Below are positions 36,048 through 47,237 of a stretch of DNA of 64,000 bases, in pieces. The notes beneath the pieces were generated by a model. That model was not told where the DNA came from, did not search any database, and saw only the letters and a program-made list of their open reading frames with translations. The position numbers were made by a program, and so were the translations under genes. How positions within the stretch are numbered: the first letter of the stretch is position 1; each line of letters starts with the position of its first letter. Source of the stretch: Massilia sp. UMI-21 (GTDB lineage: Bacteria > Pseudomonadota > Gammaproteobacteria > Burkholderiales > Burkholderiaceae_D); contig CP063848.1 of NCBI GenBank assembly GCA_015277795.1, positions 1,612,001 through 1,676,000 on the forward strand, written 5' to 3'.

Positions 36048-36839
36048 TCACGCTGCCTGCGACGGCACTCCCGGCGAGGAACACCATGCGTACGCGGGAT
36101 TCGCGGCCTCGCGTGGCTTGCCCGGGGAGGAACACCATGCGTATGCGGCGTTGGCGGCTTCGCGTGGCCTGTTCGGCGATGAGCACCATGCATGCGCGGC
36201 GTTGGCGGCTTCGCCTGGCCTGTTTGGCGAGGAGCACCATGCATACGCGACGTTGGCGGCTTCGCCCGGCTTGTTCGGCGACGAGCACCATGCATATGCG
36301 GCGCTGGCGGCTTCGCGTGGCTTGTTCGGCGAGGAGCACCATGCATACGCGGCGCTGGCGGCTGCGCCCGGCTTGTTGGGCGAGGAGCACCATGCGTAGG
36401 CGGCATTGGCAGCCTTGCCCGGCTGTGCCGGCAAGGTCCAGAATGCATTTGCGTCGTTGGCAGCTGGCTCGGCGCCGAATTCCGCTTCGTAGATCATGCG
36501 CATGCGCTCGCCTGCCTGAACCTGGGCGCCCTCGACGGCGTCGACGCCGATACCGACGTAGGGATAGTGGTGCAGGAAGTAACCGAACACCGCTTCGCAG
36601 TCCTGTGCGTACTTCATCGTGTCGAGGATGTGGTAGTGCCAGAAAGTGTCGACGTCGACGGTCGGCGAAGCCTCGGCGTCGGGGTATTTCTTCATCAGGA
36701 AGAGGAAACGGCGGTACTCCGTTTCGACTGCATCGGCCCGCAGCGCGGACCAGCCTTCACCGGATTCCACATGCATCAGTTTCATTTTGATCGGAGCGAG
36801 ATCAAGTGCTTCGAATGCTGCGAATTCGTTAGTCGACAT
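36048..36839 (-). CDS. GRDP-like domain protein with seven C-terminal 17-residue WCSSP repeats
   Basis: The 263-residue protein begins with a helical domain (about 5-120). Its core VDVDTFWHYHILDTMKYAQD, followed by CEAVFGYFLHHYPYVG, matches bacterial 'glycine-rich domain-containing protein-like' proteins. From residue 143 to 261 it consists of seven tandem 17-mers of the form AANAAYAWCSSPNKPGE. A degenerate eighth unit (AANDANAFWTLPAQPGK, 126-142) precedes them. Each perfect unit holds one Trp and one Cys. There is no signal peptide. ATG 36839 has AAAGG 8 bases upstream; GTG 36848 is the alternative. Function is unknown; the layout of a helical leader plus Cys repeats recalls peptide precursors (inference). 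Confidence 0.8.
   Translation of the reverse strand: MSTNEFAAFEALDLAPIKMKLMHVESGEGWSALRADAVETEYRRFLFLMKKYPDAEASPTVDVDTFWHYHILDTMKYAQDCEAVFGYFLHHYPYVGIGVDAVEGAQVQAGERMRMIYEAEFGAEPAANDANAFWTLPAQPGKAANAAYAWCSSPNKPGAAASAAYAWCSSPNKPREAASAAYAWCSSPNKPGEAANVAYAWCSSPNRPGEAANAAHAWCSSPNRPREAANAAYAWCSSPGKPREAANPAYAWCSSPGVPSQAA
36057..36413 (-). repeat. Seven tandem coding repeats of exactly 51 bp
   Basis: The units have the same length without gaps and differ mainly at the third to fifth residue (AAN/AAS + A/V/P) and at the KPG/KPR/RPG/RPR position. Because 51 is a multiple of three, all six frames stay open across the array, and several long false open frames result on both strands. Confidence 0.92.
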
Positions 36840-37082
36840 AATGTTCACCTTTTGTAATAGACCTGTTAGTTAAGGCATTCTTTTTTATCCCTGGTTTTGA
36901 AGCGGTACCTCAGAAGATCCTCCTGGAAGAACGTTTCGCATTAATCGGAAGCCAAGAACTGCGTCTTGACCGGTGGCAGTGATAACAATTGTCCTGCGTC
37001 CGGTCAGGCTAAACGTTGAGTTCTATCAACCGATTAACTGCTGTGTAGAAACGCGACAACAAATAGAACGTTCACGCCAGTG

Positions 37083-38936
37083 TCAGGCGATCAGCGGCAA
37101 TGCGATATCGCTGTCGAGGAACAGGGAATCGGAAGTGCCGGGCAGGCATCCGGTGACGGGAATGCTGACGACGACGGTGGTGCCGGTATCCGGTCCACTG
37201 CTGATCGAGAAGCTGCCGCCGAGGATGTTGACGCGCTCTTCGATGCCGACCAGGCCGAACGAGCCGTTGCGGTTGCGGCTGCCCGATTGCATGCCGACGC
37301 CGTTGTCGCGGATCGTCATGGTCAGCATGTCGGCGTGCCGGTGCAGGTCGATCCGCACCTTGCTGGCGCGCGCATGCCGGGCCACATTGTTGAGCGACTC
37401 CTGCAGGATGCGGAACAGGGCGGTGGCGCACTGGTCGTCGAGGTGGTATTCGGTTTCATCCTCGACCAGCTCGCATTCGATGCCGGTACGGCGCCCGAAG
37501 TCGCTCACCTGCCAGTCCACCGCCGCGTTCAGGCCCAGGTCGAGCACGTTCGGGCGCAGGTCGTTGATGATCTGGCGCACGCTGCGGATGCTCAGGTCGA
37601 TCTGGCGCACCGTCGCCGCGGCGCGCTCGTGCAGGCGGCCATGGCGGTCGCGTGTGCGGTTGGCGAGGAACTCGGCCTCGATCTTCAATGCCAGCAGGTT
37701 TTGCGCGAGCTCGTCGTGGATCTCGCGCGCGATGCGCTTGCGCTCCGCTTCCTTGATCTGTTCCGCGTGCGCGGCCAGCTGGCGCAGCTTCTCGTTGGTG
37801 GCCTGCAGCTTGGCCTGGCTGGCGCGCAGTTCGCGCGTCATGTCCTCGGCCATGCGCAGGGCGCTGCGGCGCGCCGAGGCCATGGTCTGGAACAGCGCAT
37901 ACAGCAGGGCGGTGCTGAGCGTGCCGGCGAGGGCGGCCAGCCAGGGATAGTAGAAGTCGAAGCGCGTATACAGCGCGGATTTTGCGATGCTGAAATCGGC
38001 GCGCCACTTGCGCTGGTTGTATTCGATCGGCAGGCTGGCCTTGAGCACGTCGGCGCCGTCGGGCAATGGCGGGCGGATCGTCGACGTCGCGTGGCTGTCG
38101 TAGAGGACCGCGTCGGACTGGTCCTCGCCCGGCTCCGGCGGCACATCGTTGAGGTCGGTGAGCACGAGGCGCGCCCCATGGACCGGGAATCCCTCGAGTA
38201 CGCCGCTGACCATCCGGTTGACGCCGAAGCCGATACCGACCGAGCCGAGATAGGCGGCGCGGCGCTGGGCGACGGTGTCGTTCGGCATGTCGCTGCGATA
38301 GACCGGCAAGCGCATCGCGAGCACGTTCTGGATGGGGCCGGGCATTGCCCTGACGCGGAAACCCGAGGCGGCGATGGTATTGTTGTCACGCGACTCCGCC
38401 GCTGTGCGGCGAATGTAGCTGCGGGCTTCCAGGTCGAGGCCGAGCTTGGAAAGCGTTTGCGGGGTGGCGGGCTCCACATAGATCAGGACCGTGTAGCTGT
38501 CGCGCCCGGGTATGGGATGCAGCTTCGCAGGCTCGGGCATGCCGTACCGGCGCAGGCGGCTGCGCGCTTCCGCATGGACCGCCGGCAGACCCTCGGGGCC
38601 GACCGTGCGTGCGTAATTCATGACCTCGATGCCCGGGAAGTTGCGCGGCGTGTCGAGCTGCTCGACGTAGCGGCGGAATTCGTCGGGACCGACTTCGGAA
38701 CTGGCACGGAACAGCCCGGCCATGCCGCGCAGGACGTCGGCATAACTCTTGATCCGGGTGTCGATCGCGTGCTGCGCGGTACGCGCCATGCCGCGAAAGC
38801 GTGCCTGGGCATCGGTTTCGATCGTCTCGGCGGTGGCCAGGTAGAGGGCGGTGCCGACCGTCACGGACAGCAGCGCCCCAGTCAACATCGTCGTCGGCAG
38901 CACGACAAGATGGGTGGAGGAACGGCGGGCAGACAT
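37083..38936 (-). CDS. CHASE-domain sensor histidine kinase (NarL/DesK-type, HisKA_3)
   Basis: The protein has 617 residues. It has one N-terminal transmembrane helix (about 12-35), an extracytoplasmic CHASE domain (about 75-285, with FPGIEVMNYARTV and LIYVEPATPQT) and a second membrane helix (about 320-345). A coiled coil follows, then the dimerisation/phosphoacceptor helix with His407 in REIHDELAQNLLALK and an HATPase (ILQESLNNVARHA, DNGVGM, FGLVGIEERV). CHASE domains bind small extracellular ligands. Kinases of this type normally pair with a LuxR-type regulator, and none is adjacent. Confidence 0.92.
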   Translation of the reverse strand: MSARRSSTHLVVLPTTMLTGALLSVTVGTALYLATAETIETDAQARFRGMARTAQHAIDTRIKSYADVLRGMAGLFRASSEVGPDEFRRYVEQLDTPRNFPGIEVMNYARTVGPEGLPAVHAEARSRLRRYGMPEPAKLHPIPGRDSYTVLIYVEPATPQTLSKLGLDLEARSYIRRTAAESRDNNTIAASGFRVRAMPGPIQNVLAMRLPVYRSDMPNDTVAQRRAAYLGSVGIGFGVNRMVSGVLEGFPVHGARLVLTDLNDVPPEPGEDQSDAVLYDSHATSTIRPPLPDGADVLKASLPIEYNQRKWRADFSIAKSALYTRFDFYYPWLAALAGTLSTALLYALFQTMASARRSALRMAEDMTRELRASQAKLQATNEKLRQLAAHAEQIKEAERKRIAREIHDELAQNLLALKIEAEFLANRTRDRHGRLHERAAATVRQIDLSIRSVRQIINDLRPNVLDLGLNAAVDWQVSDFGRRTGIECELVEDETEYHLDDQCATALFRILQESLNNVARHARASKVRIDLHRHADMLTMTIRDNGVGMQSGSRNRNGSFGLVGIEERVNILGGSFSISSGPDTGTTVVVSIPVTGCLPGTSDSLFLDSDIALPLIA

Positions 38937-39084
38937 GGTCCGTAATCTCGCTTGCTAGTGAACTCGTCGCGATAATGCGACAAACATTCATACGCTAAGC
39001 TTCTTTACGCAACGAAGTACCTATCAGGACGACTAGGTATGGCAGATATGCAACGATGTGGACAAGATGGAAACGTTCTAGCAG

Positions 39085-39121
39085 GAAATAAAACAGGTCC
39101 CCCGCCCGGACGGAGAACCTG
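39085..39121 (-). terminator. Rho-independent terminator of glnS
   Basis: A 12-14 bp stem with several G-U pairs (39094-39121) is followed on the minus strand by TTTTATTT. It lies about 50 bases downstream of the glnS stop. Confidence 0.75.
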
Positions 39122-39171
39122 CCTATGCCTGCACCGCGGCGGCTATGCCATCGGCAGGATGGCGTACAGCC

Positions 39172-40941
<1,770 letters not shown>

Positions 40942-41231
40942 GAAAAAGGAGTTTGGGATAGGTAAGTTGCCGACATTTTACCGTAAGGCAGGGGGCATCC
41001 GTTCCGGTATGTGGTAAAGCGCACGGTGGGCCGCGTTTGCCGGATACATACTCGAGACAATTCGGTCTCGTCGCAAGGCGCCATCATCAAAAACGCTTGC
41101 CACAGACCGTGCAGCCCGTTCTGGGCACATGGTCGATTTCTATAGGATAATCTCGCTTTTGCCGCCTTGCGTTCGCTTGCGGCATTTGCTACTGCGGCCT
41201 ACGTTGTCGCCACTCCTCGGGAGAATTCCAG

Positions 41232-41522
41232 TTGGAAAATTTATACGCGATCCTCGGCGTCGCCCCGAATGCCGGCGACGACGAGATCAAGAAGGTCTAT
41301 CGCTCGCTGGCGATGCGCTACCACCCCGACCGCAACGCGGCGCCGGGCGCCGAGGCCCGCTTCAAGGCCGTCACCAAGGCTTATGAAATCCTGTCCGACC
41401 CCGTGAAGCGCGCCGAATACAACCAGAGCGTCAACCACCGCATCGTGCTCGACGCCGAGGCCGAAGCCTTCGAGCTGTGGCGCTCGCTGTTCGCGCTGAA
41501 CGGCGTGAACCTGCAGGCGTAG
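41232..41522 (+). CDS. J-domain (DnaJ-like) small protein
   Basis: The 96-residue protein is almost only a J domain: [31 protein letters not shown] with the DnaK-stimulating HPD at 31-33 and the final helix [17 protein letters not shown]. The last 25 residues are unassigned. It lacks the Gly/Phe and zinc domains, so it is a specialised co-chaperone. The start is TTG at 41232, with GGGAG 10-14 bases upstream. It opens a run of four closely spaced genes, the rest of unknown function. Confidence 0.85.
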   Translation: MENLYAILGVAPNAGDDEIKKVYRSLAMRYHPDRNAAPGAEARFKAVTKAYEILSDPVKRAEYNQSVNHRIVLDAEAEAFELWRSLFALNGVNLQA

Positions 41523-41583
41523 GCGGCGCCGCCTGCCTGGCGGGCCGCGCCATGCGCCCAACAACGAATCAACAGGAACCACA

Positions 41584-42093
41584 ATGAAAAACGTACATCC
41601 CGAATTCTCGTTCCAGTCGCGCGAACTGGAGGGGCAGATCGAGGGCACCCTGGGCGATCCGCCCAACAAGAAGAACTACAACATGATGGTCAGCGCACTG
41701 GTCTCGGAATATGCGAGCGGCGCGGGCCTGGACGACGTCAACCTGATGGCCTTCGCGCTCGTTGACTGTATCAGGTTCAAGGACCCGAAGGGCCTGATGC
41801 GCGAGGCTGCCGACTACGATGGCAGCGACCCGGCGCCCGTGTTCGCGATGGCCGAGTGCGACGGCGAAGAAGGCCGCGCCATGTTCGATGCGATGACCGC
41901 CAATTATCCGGAACTGGCGCGCCAGGCGATCATCACCGCCTTCCTGTACAAGAACCAGGGACGCTGGGACGACGAAGACCGCTCGCTCGACCGCCTGGCC
42001 GAAGGCGACGAAGGCGACGACGACGACATGGAAGACTCGGCCGCCACCGATGACTTCACCCAGCTGTTCGATGCCGATGGAGAGCGCGAATGA
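41584..42093 (+). CDS. Hypothetical acidic protein (169 aa), first of a coupled trio
   Basis: The protein is predicted largely helical (YNMMVSALVSEYASGAGLDDVNLMAFALVDCIRF, DAMTANYPELARQAIITAFLYKNQ) with a very acidic tail (GDEGDDDDMEDSAATDD). I recognise no family. It starts 61 bases after the J-domain gene and its stop overlaps the start of the next gene (ATGA). Both points suggest co-expression with the chaperone-like gene and the two genes after it. Confidence 0.75.
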   Translation: MKNVHPEFSFQSRELEGQIEGTLGDPPNKKNYNMMVSALVSEYASGAGLDDVNLMAFALVDCIRFKDPKGLMREAADYDGSDPAPVFAMAECDGEEGRAMFDAMTANYPELARQAIITAFLYKNQGRWDDEDRSLDRLAEGDEGDDDDMEDSAATDDFTQLFDADGERE

Positions 42094-42875
42094 GCGACCA
42101 AGCGAATAAGGCCAACCTGCCGGCCTTGACCAGGCAGGTCAGCGAGCTGGTGCTGGCCGGCTCGCTCGAGCACGCCGAAGAGGCGTTCTCGCAGGCGGCC
42201 GACGAGCATGGCGACTACGCCGTGGTCGAAGTGCTGTCGACCCTGCCGCCGGAAGTGACCGCGCTGCACCTGTCCGGCTTCGACGGCTCCAAGACCTCGC
42301 TCGCCACCATGCTGGTGCCGCCCAGGGCCTGGGCCGAGAGCCTGGCCTACATCGCCGCCACCTGGCCGGACAACCTGATCGAGGACGACCCGGAGCGCAT
42401 CGCCGAGAACCTGTTCAACCACGTGCACGCCATCGTCTACGCCAACGACGACGAAGCGCGCCGCCACGAACTGCTGCAGGAGGCCTCCGCCACCGACCAC
42501 GGCGCCACCGTGTTCGCGATCCTGTGGTCGCTGGCGCCGAAGGAGATCCTCGAGCTGGCCGGCGAAATCCTGGCCAAGGGCCGCTACGTCACCGCCCAGA
42601 CCAGCGGCGACAGCGACATCGCGCCGCTGGCGGTCGACCTGGCCAAGGCCAGCGAGGACGGCTGGGAGCGTTCGCTGCTCGAGCTGTTCCCGGAATTCCG
42701 CCACAGCGCCGAGATGGCCGACGTCGAGCTGCCGGACGACCCCGATGAAGAGTCGCCCTTCATGCAGCGCAGCACGCGCGAACTGCTGTACCGCCTGCGC
42801 AAGCAGGTGCCGTCGGTGCGCAGCATGCCGCGCCGCGGCAACCGCCGCAGCATGGGCACGGACATCTTCTCGTGA
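42090..42875 (+). CDS. Hypothetical protein (261 aa), second of a coupled trio
   Basis: This is a helical protein with HEAT-like or repeat-like character (ELVLAGSLEHAEEAFSQAADEHGDYAVVEVLSTLPPEV, LEL AGEILAKGRYV). It has a basic Arg-rich C-terminus (PSVRSMPRRGNRRSMG). No catalytic motif or membrane segment is visible. Start and stop overlap the neighbours by four bases on each side (ATGA upstream, GTGA downstream), the tightest form of translational coupling. Confidence 0.75.
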   Translation: MSDQANKANLPALTRQVSELVLAGSLEHAEEAFSQAADEHGDYAVVEVLSTLPPEVTALHLSGFDGSKTSLATMLVPPRAWAESLAYIAATWPDNLIEDDPERIAENLFNHVHAIVYANDDEARRHELLQEASATDHGATVFAILWSLAPKEILELAGEILAKGRYVTAQTSGDSDIAPLAVDLAKASEDGWERSLLELFPEFRHSAEMADVELPDDPDEESPFMQRSTRELLYRLRKQVPSVRSMPRRGNRRSMGTDIFS

Positions 42876-43765
42876 GCGGGGCATCGGGAACAATGCTGCC
42901 AGCGATCATTATCGAGAAGCTGCCGCGCCTGGTGCGCGCCATCCGGCTGCTGCCGGGTGAAGCGACGCCGGAGGAAACCGCGGTGCTGGCCGACGAGCTG
43001 TCCGGCATCACCGCGATGGTGGCCGAGAAGTTCACCAACGACCGCACCGCCGAAGGCATCGGGCGCGCCATGCTGCTGACCGTGGGCGGGGTCTCGCTCG
43101 GCCTCGAGCACCTGGTCGACTCCGACGACGACCTCGACGCCCTCGACATCCTGATCGAGGAGGGCGCCGAACTGGTGTTCCAGCAGGGTTTCCGGCTGGT
43201 GAAGGACCTGGCCGCGCTGCCGGAGGACAGCCTGGTGGGCGAGTACGATCTCGACCCGGTCTATTCGCAGCGCCGCCTGAAGGAACTGTTCGTCGACCTG
43301 TGCACCGCCGATCCGGGCGAAAGCTGGTCGGGCTACGAGCGCTATCTGGGCCAGCTCAAGCAGCGCCAGGGCGTCCAGGCGATCGTGCGCGCGGCCCAGT
43401 GGCTGCGCCGCCACCACTACGAAGGCCCGATCATTGACCCTGACCTGAACGCCGAAGGCGTGATCGCGCTGGCGATCATCTTCGCGGTCGAGGGCGGCGG
43501 GCGAATCACGGCGCGCACCGGGCAGAAGGAGTTCGAGCGCCTGGTGAAGTCGGTGCGCAAGAACGACCCGGACTTCGAAGCCGGCTGGGCCGCGCTGATG
43601 GCCCAGGTGCCTGCCACGCACCAGGCGATCATCGCCGAGCGCATCGCGAACTACCGCGAGCATTGCACGGTGCTGCAGCACATCAAGGGCAAGGCGAGCA
43701 TGAAGCAGCTCTTCACCGAGCTGGAAAGCTACGCCGGCTCCGAACTCGACCCGGACCTGCCGTAA
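42872..43765 (+). CDS. Hypothetical protein (297 aa), third of a coupled trio
   Basis: The start is GTG overlapping the previous stop (GTGA at 42872-42875). The protein is mostly helical (LPAIIIEKLPRLVRAIRLLPGEATPEETAVLADELSGITAMVAEKF, DSDDDLDALDILIEEGAELVFQQGF) and shows no signal peptide or known motif. Together with the two preceding genes and the J-domain gene it forms a conserved-looking unit. A role in protein assembly or stress is only a guess from the J domain. Confidence 0.75.
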   Translation: MSGASGTMLPAIIIEKLPRLVRAIRLLPGEATPEETAVLADELSGITAMVAEKFTNDRTAEGIGRAMLLTVGGVSLGLEHLVDSDDDLDALDILIEEGAELVFQQGFRLVKDLAALPEDSLVGEYDLDPVYSQRRLKELFVDLCTADPGESWSGYERYLGQLKQRQGVQAIVRAAQWLRRHHYEGPIIDPDLNAEGVIALAIIFAVEGGGRITARTGQKEFERLVKSVRKNDPDFEAGWAALMAQVPATHQAIIAERIANYREHCTVLQHIKGKASMKQLFTELESYAGSELDPDLP

Positions 43766-43769
43766 GGGC

Positions 43770-44792
43770 TTAGCGGTAGCGCATGATGTCCTTCAGGGCG
43801 TCCAGCCGCTGCCCGGTCAGCGCCACCCGGATCGCATCCGGGCCGGCGCCCGACGGCAGCCGCGCACGAAACGCGAGAAAGGCGTCGCGGTACGCGATCC
43901 AGCGCCTCTCCGCCTGGCGCAGCTCCGTACGGGTGATGCTCGAAGCGCCGATGCGCCCGGGCCGCCCGCGTTCGGAGGGCGTCGGCGTCATCAGCGTTCG
44001 ATACACGGTATTGAGTTCCCCGTCGATGCGGGCCAGGTCCTGCTGCGAGGCCTTGGGTAAGCTGTCGCCCAGTACCGCGTCCAGGGTAGCGGCGAAGCGC
44101 GCCTGCAGTGCGCCCTTGCGTGCGATCGCCCGCCCCGGCGCCGCGGTGCCCTGCATGTCGGTTTCGGCCGCGGCGGCGTAACGGTCGGCCGCGCGCCGCA
44201 GGGCGGCGAACGCGGGACGGGCGCCTTGCGGCAGCGCCTGCGCGATCCGGTCCAGACGCGCCTTGCGTCCGCGTTCAGCTTGGTGCTCGCGCAGGCCGGC
44301 GCACACCGTCAACATGTAGCCGCTGGTGATGTCGTCGCACTGGTCGAACACCGCCCCCGGGCGGCGCGGGCCGGTCAGGTGGGCGATGCGCCCCTCCATT
44401 TCTGCTTTCGCCGTGAACCCGAGCCGGCAGGCATGGTGGACCGCGATGTCGGTGTCCCTCGGCACCCCGAAGCCGTTCGCATACAGCATCATGAGCACGG
44501 CATGGTCCTGCCGTGCCAGCGCGCACTCGCGCACCTGCCGCCACTCGGCCGCCGTGGCGCCGGCCTGGGCGCGCCGGTCGTAATACAGCCGGCTGGCGTC
44601 GCAGCCCGGCGCGGGAGCCCGCTCGCCGAAACCGGGCGCGCTGCGCGCTTCGACGCGCATGCATTGGCGGTACCAGGCCTCGTCGTGCGAAAAGGGAAGG
44701 CCGAAATGGCTGGTGTTCGGGAACGGCGCTGCCTGCGCCAGGCCGGCGAACAGGAAGGCGATCAAGGGAAGGCGATGCGACAGGGCGGGCAT
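43770..44792 (-). CDS. Secreted LprI/DUF1311-domain protein
   Basis: The 340-residue protein has a signal peptide (1-23, ending LAQAA). A Sel1-like or helical segment with four Cys follows (about 25-190). At the C-terminus is a lysozyme-inhibitor LprI-like domain: AIARKGALQARFAATLDAVLG, QQDLARIDGELNTVYRTLM, RTELRQAERRWIAYRDAFLAF. LprI-domain proteins of the periplasm can inhibit host lysozyme, but most members are untested. It converges on the coupled trio with a gap of 4 bases. Confidence 0.82.
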   Translation of the reverse strand: MPALSHRLPLIAFLFAGLAQAAPFPNTSHFGLPFSHDEAWYRQCMRVEARSAPGFGERAPAPGCDASRLYYDRRAQAGATAAEWRQVRECALARQDHAVLMMLYANGFGVPRDTDIAVHHACRLGFTAKAEMEGRIAHLTGPRRPGAVFDQCDDITSGYMLTVCAGLREHQAERGRKARLDRIAQALPQGARPAFAALRRAADRYAAAAETDMQGTAAPGRAIARKGALQARFAATLDAVLGDSLPKASQQDLARIDGELNTVYRTLMTPTPSERGRPGRIGASSITRTELRQAERRWIAYRDAFLAFRARLPSGAGPDAIRVALTGQRLDALKDIMRYR

Positions 44793-45017
44793 AGGCAGGC
44801 GGCAAGTAGATTGTGGCAATACCTTAGCGCATTTCGTCGACCCGGCGGCACACTGGCTCCAGCCGGGATGGGGGCGTCGCCAGCGCGCGGCGGGGCGTGG
44901 CGATGCTGATTGCCTTGCGGCTACGCTTGCTCGCGCCAGTCCTGGCCGGGAGCTGATCGGTATGCCGGACAGGTAATTTTTGCCAGGCCGGCAATGCCAT
45001 GCCCGAATCAGGAGAGA

Positions 45018-47237
45018 ATGCACATCCTTCTTGTACCGAGCTTTCGCTTCATGCTTCGCCCATCCATCATTGCGCTTTGTCTCGCTTCGCTGCCCGCGAC
45101 CGCCCAGACCACCTCCGCCTCCCTTGCCACCACACCTGCGCCGGCCGAGAAAGCCGACCCGCCGGCGCCGATCCAGCAGGTCGAGGTCAAGGCCAGCCCC
45201 AACGCCTACGACCCGCGCCGCGACGACACCGCCAGCAAGATCGTCGTCACCAGCGAAGAGATCAAGCGCTACGGCGACACCTCGGTGCTGGACGTCTTCA
45301 AGCGCCTGCCGGGGATCACGGTCAGCGGCGCATCCGGGCGCGGCGGCGAGATCCGCATGCGCGGCCTGGGCAGCGGCTATACGCAAATCCTGGTCAACGG
45401 CGAGCGCGCGCCTGCCGGCTTTTCGATCGACCAGCTCTCGCCCGATCTCATCGAGCGCATCGAGATCCTGCGCGCGGCCAGCGCCGAGTTCTCGACCCAG
45501 TCGATCGCCGGCACCATCAACATCGTGCTCAAGAAGGCAGTGCAAAAGGCCCAGCGCGAACTGCGCCTCGGTGTCGGCAGGAGCCGCGACGCGACCAATC
45601 CCAACGCCAGCCTGCAGATGTCCGACCGGCGCGATGCCATGTCCTACTCCGTGAGCGCGAACGCCATGGCCTTCGACTACGACCGCCAGTCGCCCGTGGA
45701 GGAAACGCTGACCACCCCGGACGGCCGGCTGGCCATGCTGCGCCGCACCCGTTCCAGGGACAGGGGGCGGCCGTACAGCCTCAGCCTTGCGCCGCGCATC
45801 AACTGGACCGGCCGGAAGGGCGGTACGCTCACCTGGCAGTCGCTGGTCGCCGCCAACCGCAACGACTACCACGGCTACGCGGTCACCGACACCCTGCTTG
45901 GGCCGGCGCCGTTCTACGACCTGCGCGACACTGCCAACCAGGGCAGCAATGCGATCCTGCGCTCCGACCTGAACTGGGTGCGCGGCCTGGCCGAGGGCGC
46001 CAGGATCGATCTCAAGTTCGGCGTGAACGGCATGCGCAGCCGCGGCACCTGGCGCGAGCACGACGACAGCCTGGGCGTGCGCGGCCGCGATGCGGTCGTG
46101 CTGAGCCGGACTTCCGAGCGCGGCCTGTCCTCGACAGGCAAGTATTCCACGCCCTGGAAGACGGATCACGCGCTGTCGATGGGCTGGGACGGCGGCCTCA
46201 CGCTGCGCGACGACGCGCGCATCGAGGACGAAGCCTTCCCGGACACCGGACGCAGCGTGCATGCCGACGAGCGCTACGAAGCCACGGTCAAGCGCCTGGC
46301 GCTGTTCGCGCAGGACGAGTGGAACATCACGCCGCGCTGGTCGATGTACGCCGGCCTGCGCTGGGAAGGCCTGGACACGCGCAGCGAGGGCAATACCTTC
46401 GCGACCACGCGCAACCGAAGCAGCGTCTGGAGCCCGCTGGCCCAGACCCTGTACAAGCTGCAGGGCAGCCGCGACCAGCTGCGCCTGGCCCTGACCCGCA
46501 CCTACAAGGCGCCAGGCGCCAGCAGCCTGATTCCGCGCCGCTTCACCACGCCCAACAACAGCCAGACGCAACCCGACTACCGCGGCAACCCCGCTCTGAA
46601 GCCGGAACTGGCTACCGGCATCGACGCCTCGTATGAACACTACTGGGGCGAGAAGGCCCTGCTGAGCGCCAGCGTGTCGATGCGGCGCATCCGGGACTTC
46701 ACCCGCCAGGGACTGCTGCTGGAAAACGGCCGCTGGATCCAGACGCCGGTGAACGACGGCAGCGCGCTCACGCGCAGCCTGGAACTGGAAGCCAAGTTCC
46801 CCTGGTCGGCGCTGCGGCAGGGCGGGCCGGACCTCGACCTGCGCGCGAGCGTATCGCGCAACTGGTCGCGTGTCGAGGCGGTGCCGGGGCCGGACAACCG
46901 CCTCGACCAGCAGACCCCGGTCTCGGGCACGGTGGGCCTGGACTACCGCAGGCCCGGCGGCAAGTTCAGCGCCGGCGGCAGTTTTGCGTTCAAGAGCGGC
47001 GGACCGGTGCGCATCAACGCCAACCAGTTCGGCTACCAGAGCGTGCGGCGCGACCTCGACGTGTATGCGCTCTGGAAGTTCAAGCCGCGCTACCAGCTGC
47101 GCTTTGCCGTGTCGAACCTGCTGCGGCAGGATTTCATCGACGACGCGCGCTACGTCGACACGGCCGGCACGCTGCGCCGGAGCAGCGTCTTCCCGGGCCT
47201 TGCCATGGCGCGGCTGACACTGGAGGCGCGCTACTGA
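45018..47237 (+). CDS. TonB-dependent outer-membrane receptor
   Basis: The protein has 739 residues. It has a signal peptide (MHILLVPSFRFMLRPSIIALCLASLPATAQ), then a plug domain (DTASKIVVTSEEIKRYGDTSVLDVFKRLPGITVSG, RGLGSGYTQILVNGERAPAGFSIDQLSPDLIERIEILRAASAEFSTQSIAGTINIVLKK) and a 22-strand barrel ending in an aromatic residue (LEARY). It takes up a large scarce nutrient such as a siderophore, vitamin or sugar polymer using TonB energy. AGGAGA precedes the ATG. No Fur box or partner gene is evident, so the ligand is unknown. Confidence 0.93.
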   Translation: MHILLVPSFRFMLRPSIIALCLASLPATAQTTSASLATTPAPAEKADPPAPIQQVEVKASPNAYDPRRDDTASKIVVTSEEIKRYGDTSVLDVFKRLPGITVSGASGRGGEIRMRGLGSGYTQILVNGERAPAGFSIDQLSPDLIERIEILRAASAEFSTQSIAGTINIVLKKAVQKAQRELRLGVGRSRDATNPNASLQMSDRRDAMSYSVSANAMAFDYDRQSPVEETLTTPDGRLAMLRRTRSRDRGRPYSLSLAPRINWTGRKGGTLTWQSLVAANRNDYHGYAVTDTLLGPAPFYDLRDTANQGSNAILRSDLNWVRGLAEGARIDLKFGVNGMRSRGTWREHDDSLGVRGRDAVVLSRTSERGLSSTGKYSTPWKTDHALSMGWDGGLTLRDDARIEDEAFPDTGRSVHADERYEATVKRLALFAQDEWNITPRWSMYAGLRWEGLDTRSEGNTFATTRNRSSVWSPLAQTLYKLQGSRDQLRLALTRTYKAPGASSLIPRRFTTPNNSQTQPDYRGNPALKPELATGIDASYEHYWGEKALLSASVSMRRIRDFTRQGLLLENGRWIQTPVNDGSALTRSLELEAKFPWSALRQGGPDLDLRASVSRNWSRVEAVPGPDNRLDQQTPVSGTVGLDYRRPGGKFSAGGSFAFKSGGPVRINANQFGYQSVRRDLDVYALWKFKPRYQLRFAVSNLLRQDFIDDARYVDTAGTLRRSSVFPGLAMARLTLEARY

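Noticed and set aside
36057..36413. Regular 51-bp repeats as a possible CRISPR array
   Set aside because: The units are contiguous with no spacers, are in frame, and encode a conserved peptide. No cas genes are nearby.
35939..36857. Several long open frames on the plus strand over the repeat gene
   Set aside because: A 51-bp period keeps every frame open. Only the minus frame from 36839 has a ribosome-binding site and a recognisable N-terminal domain.
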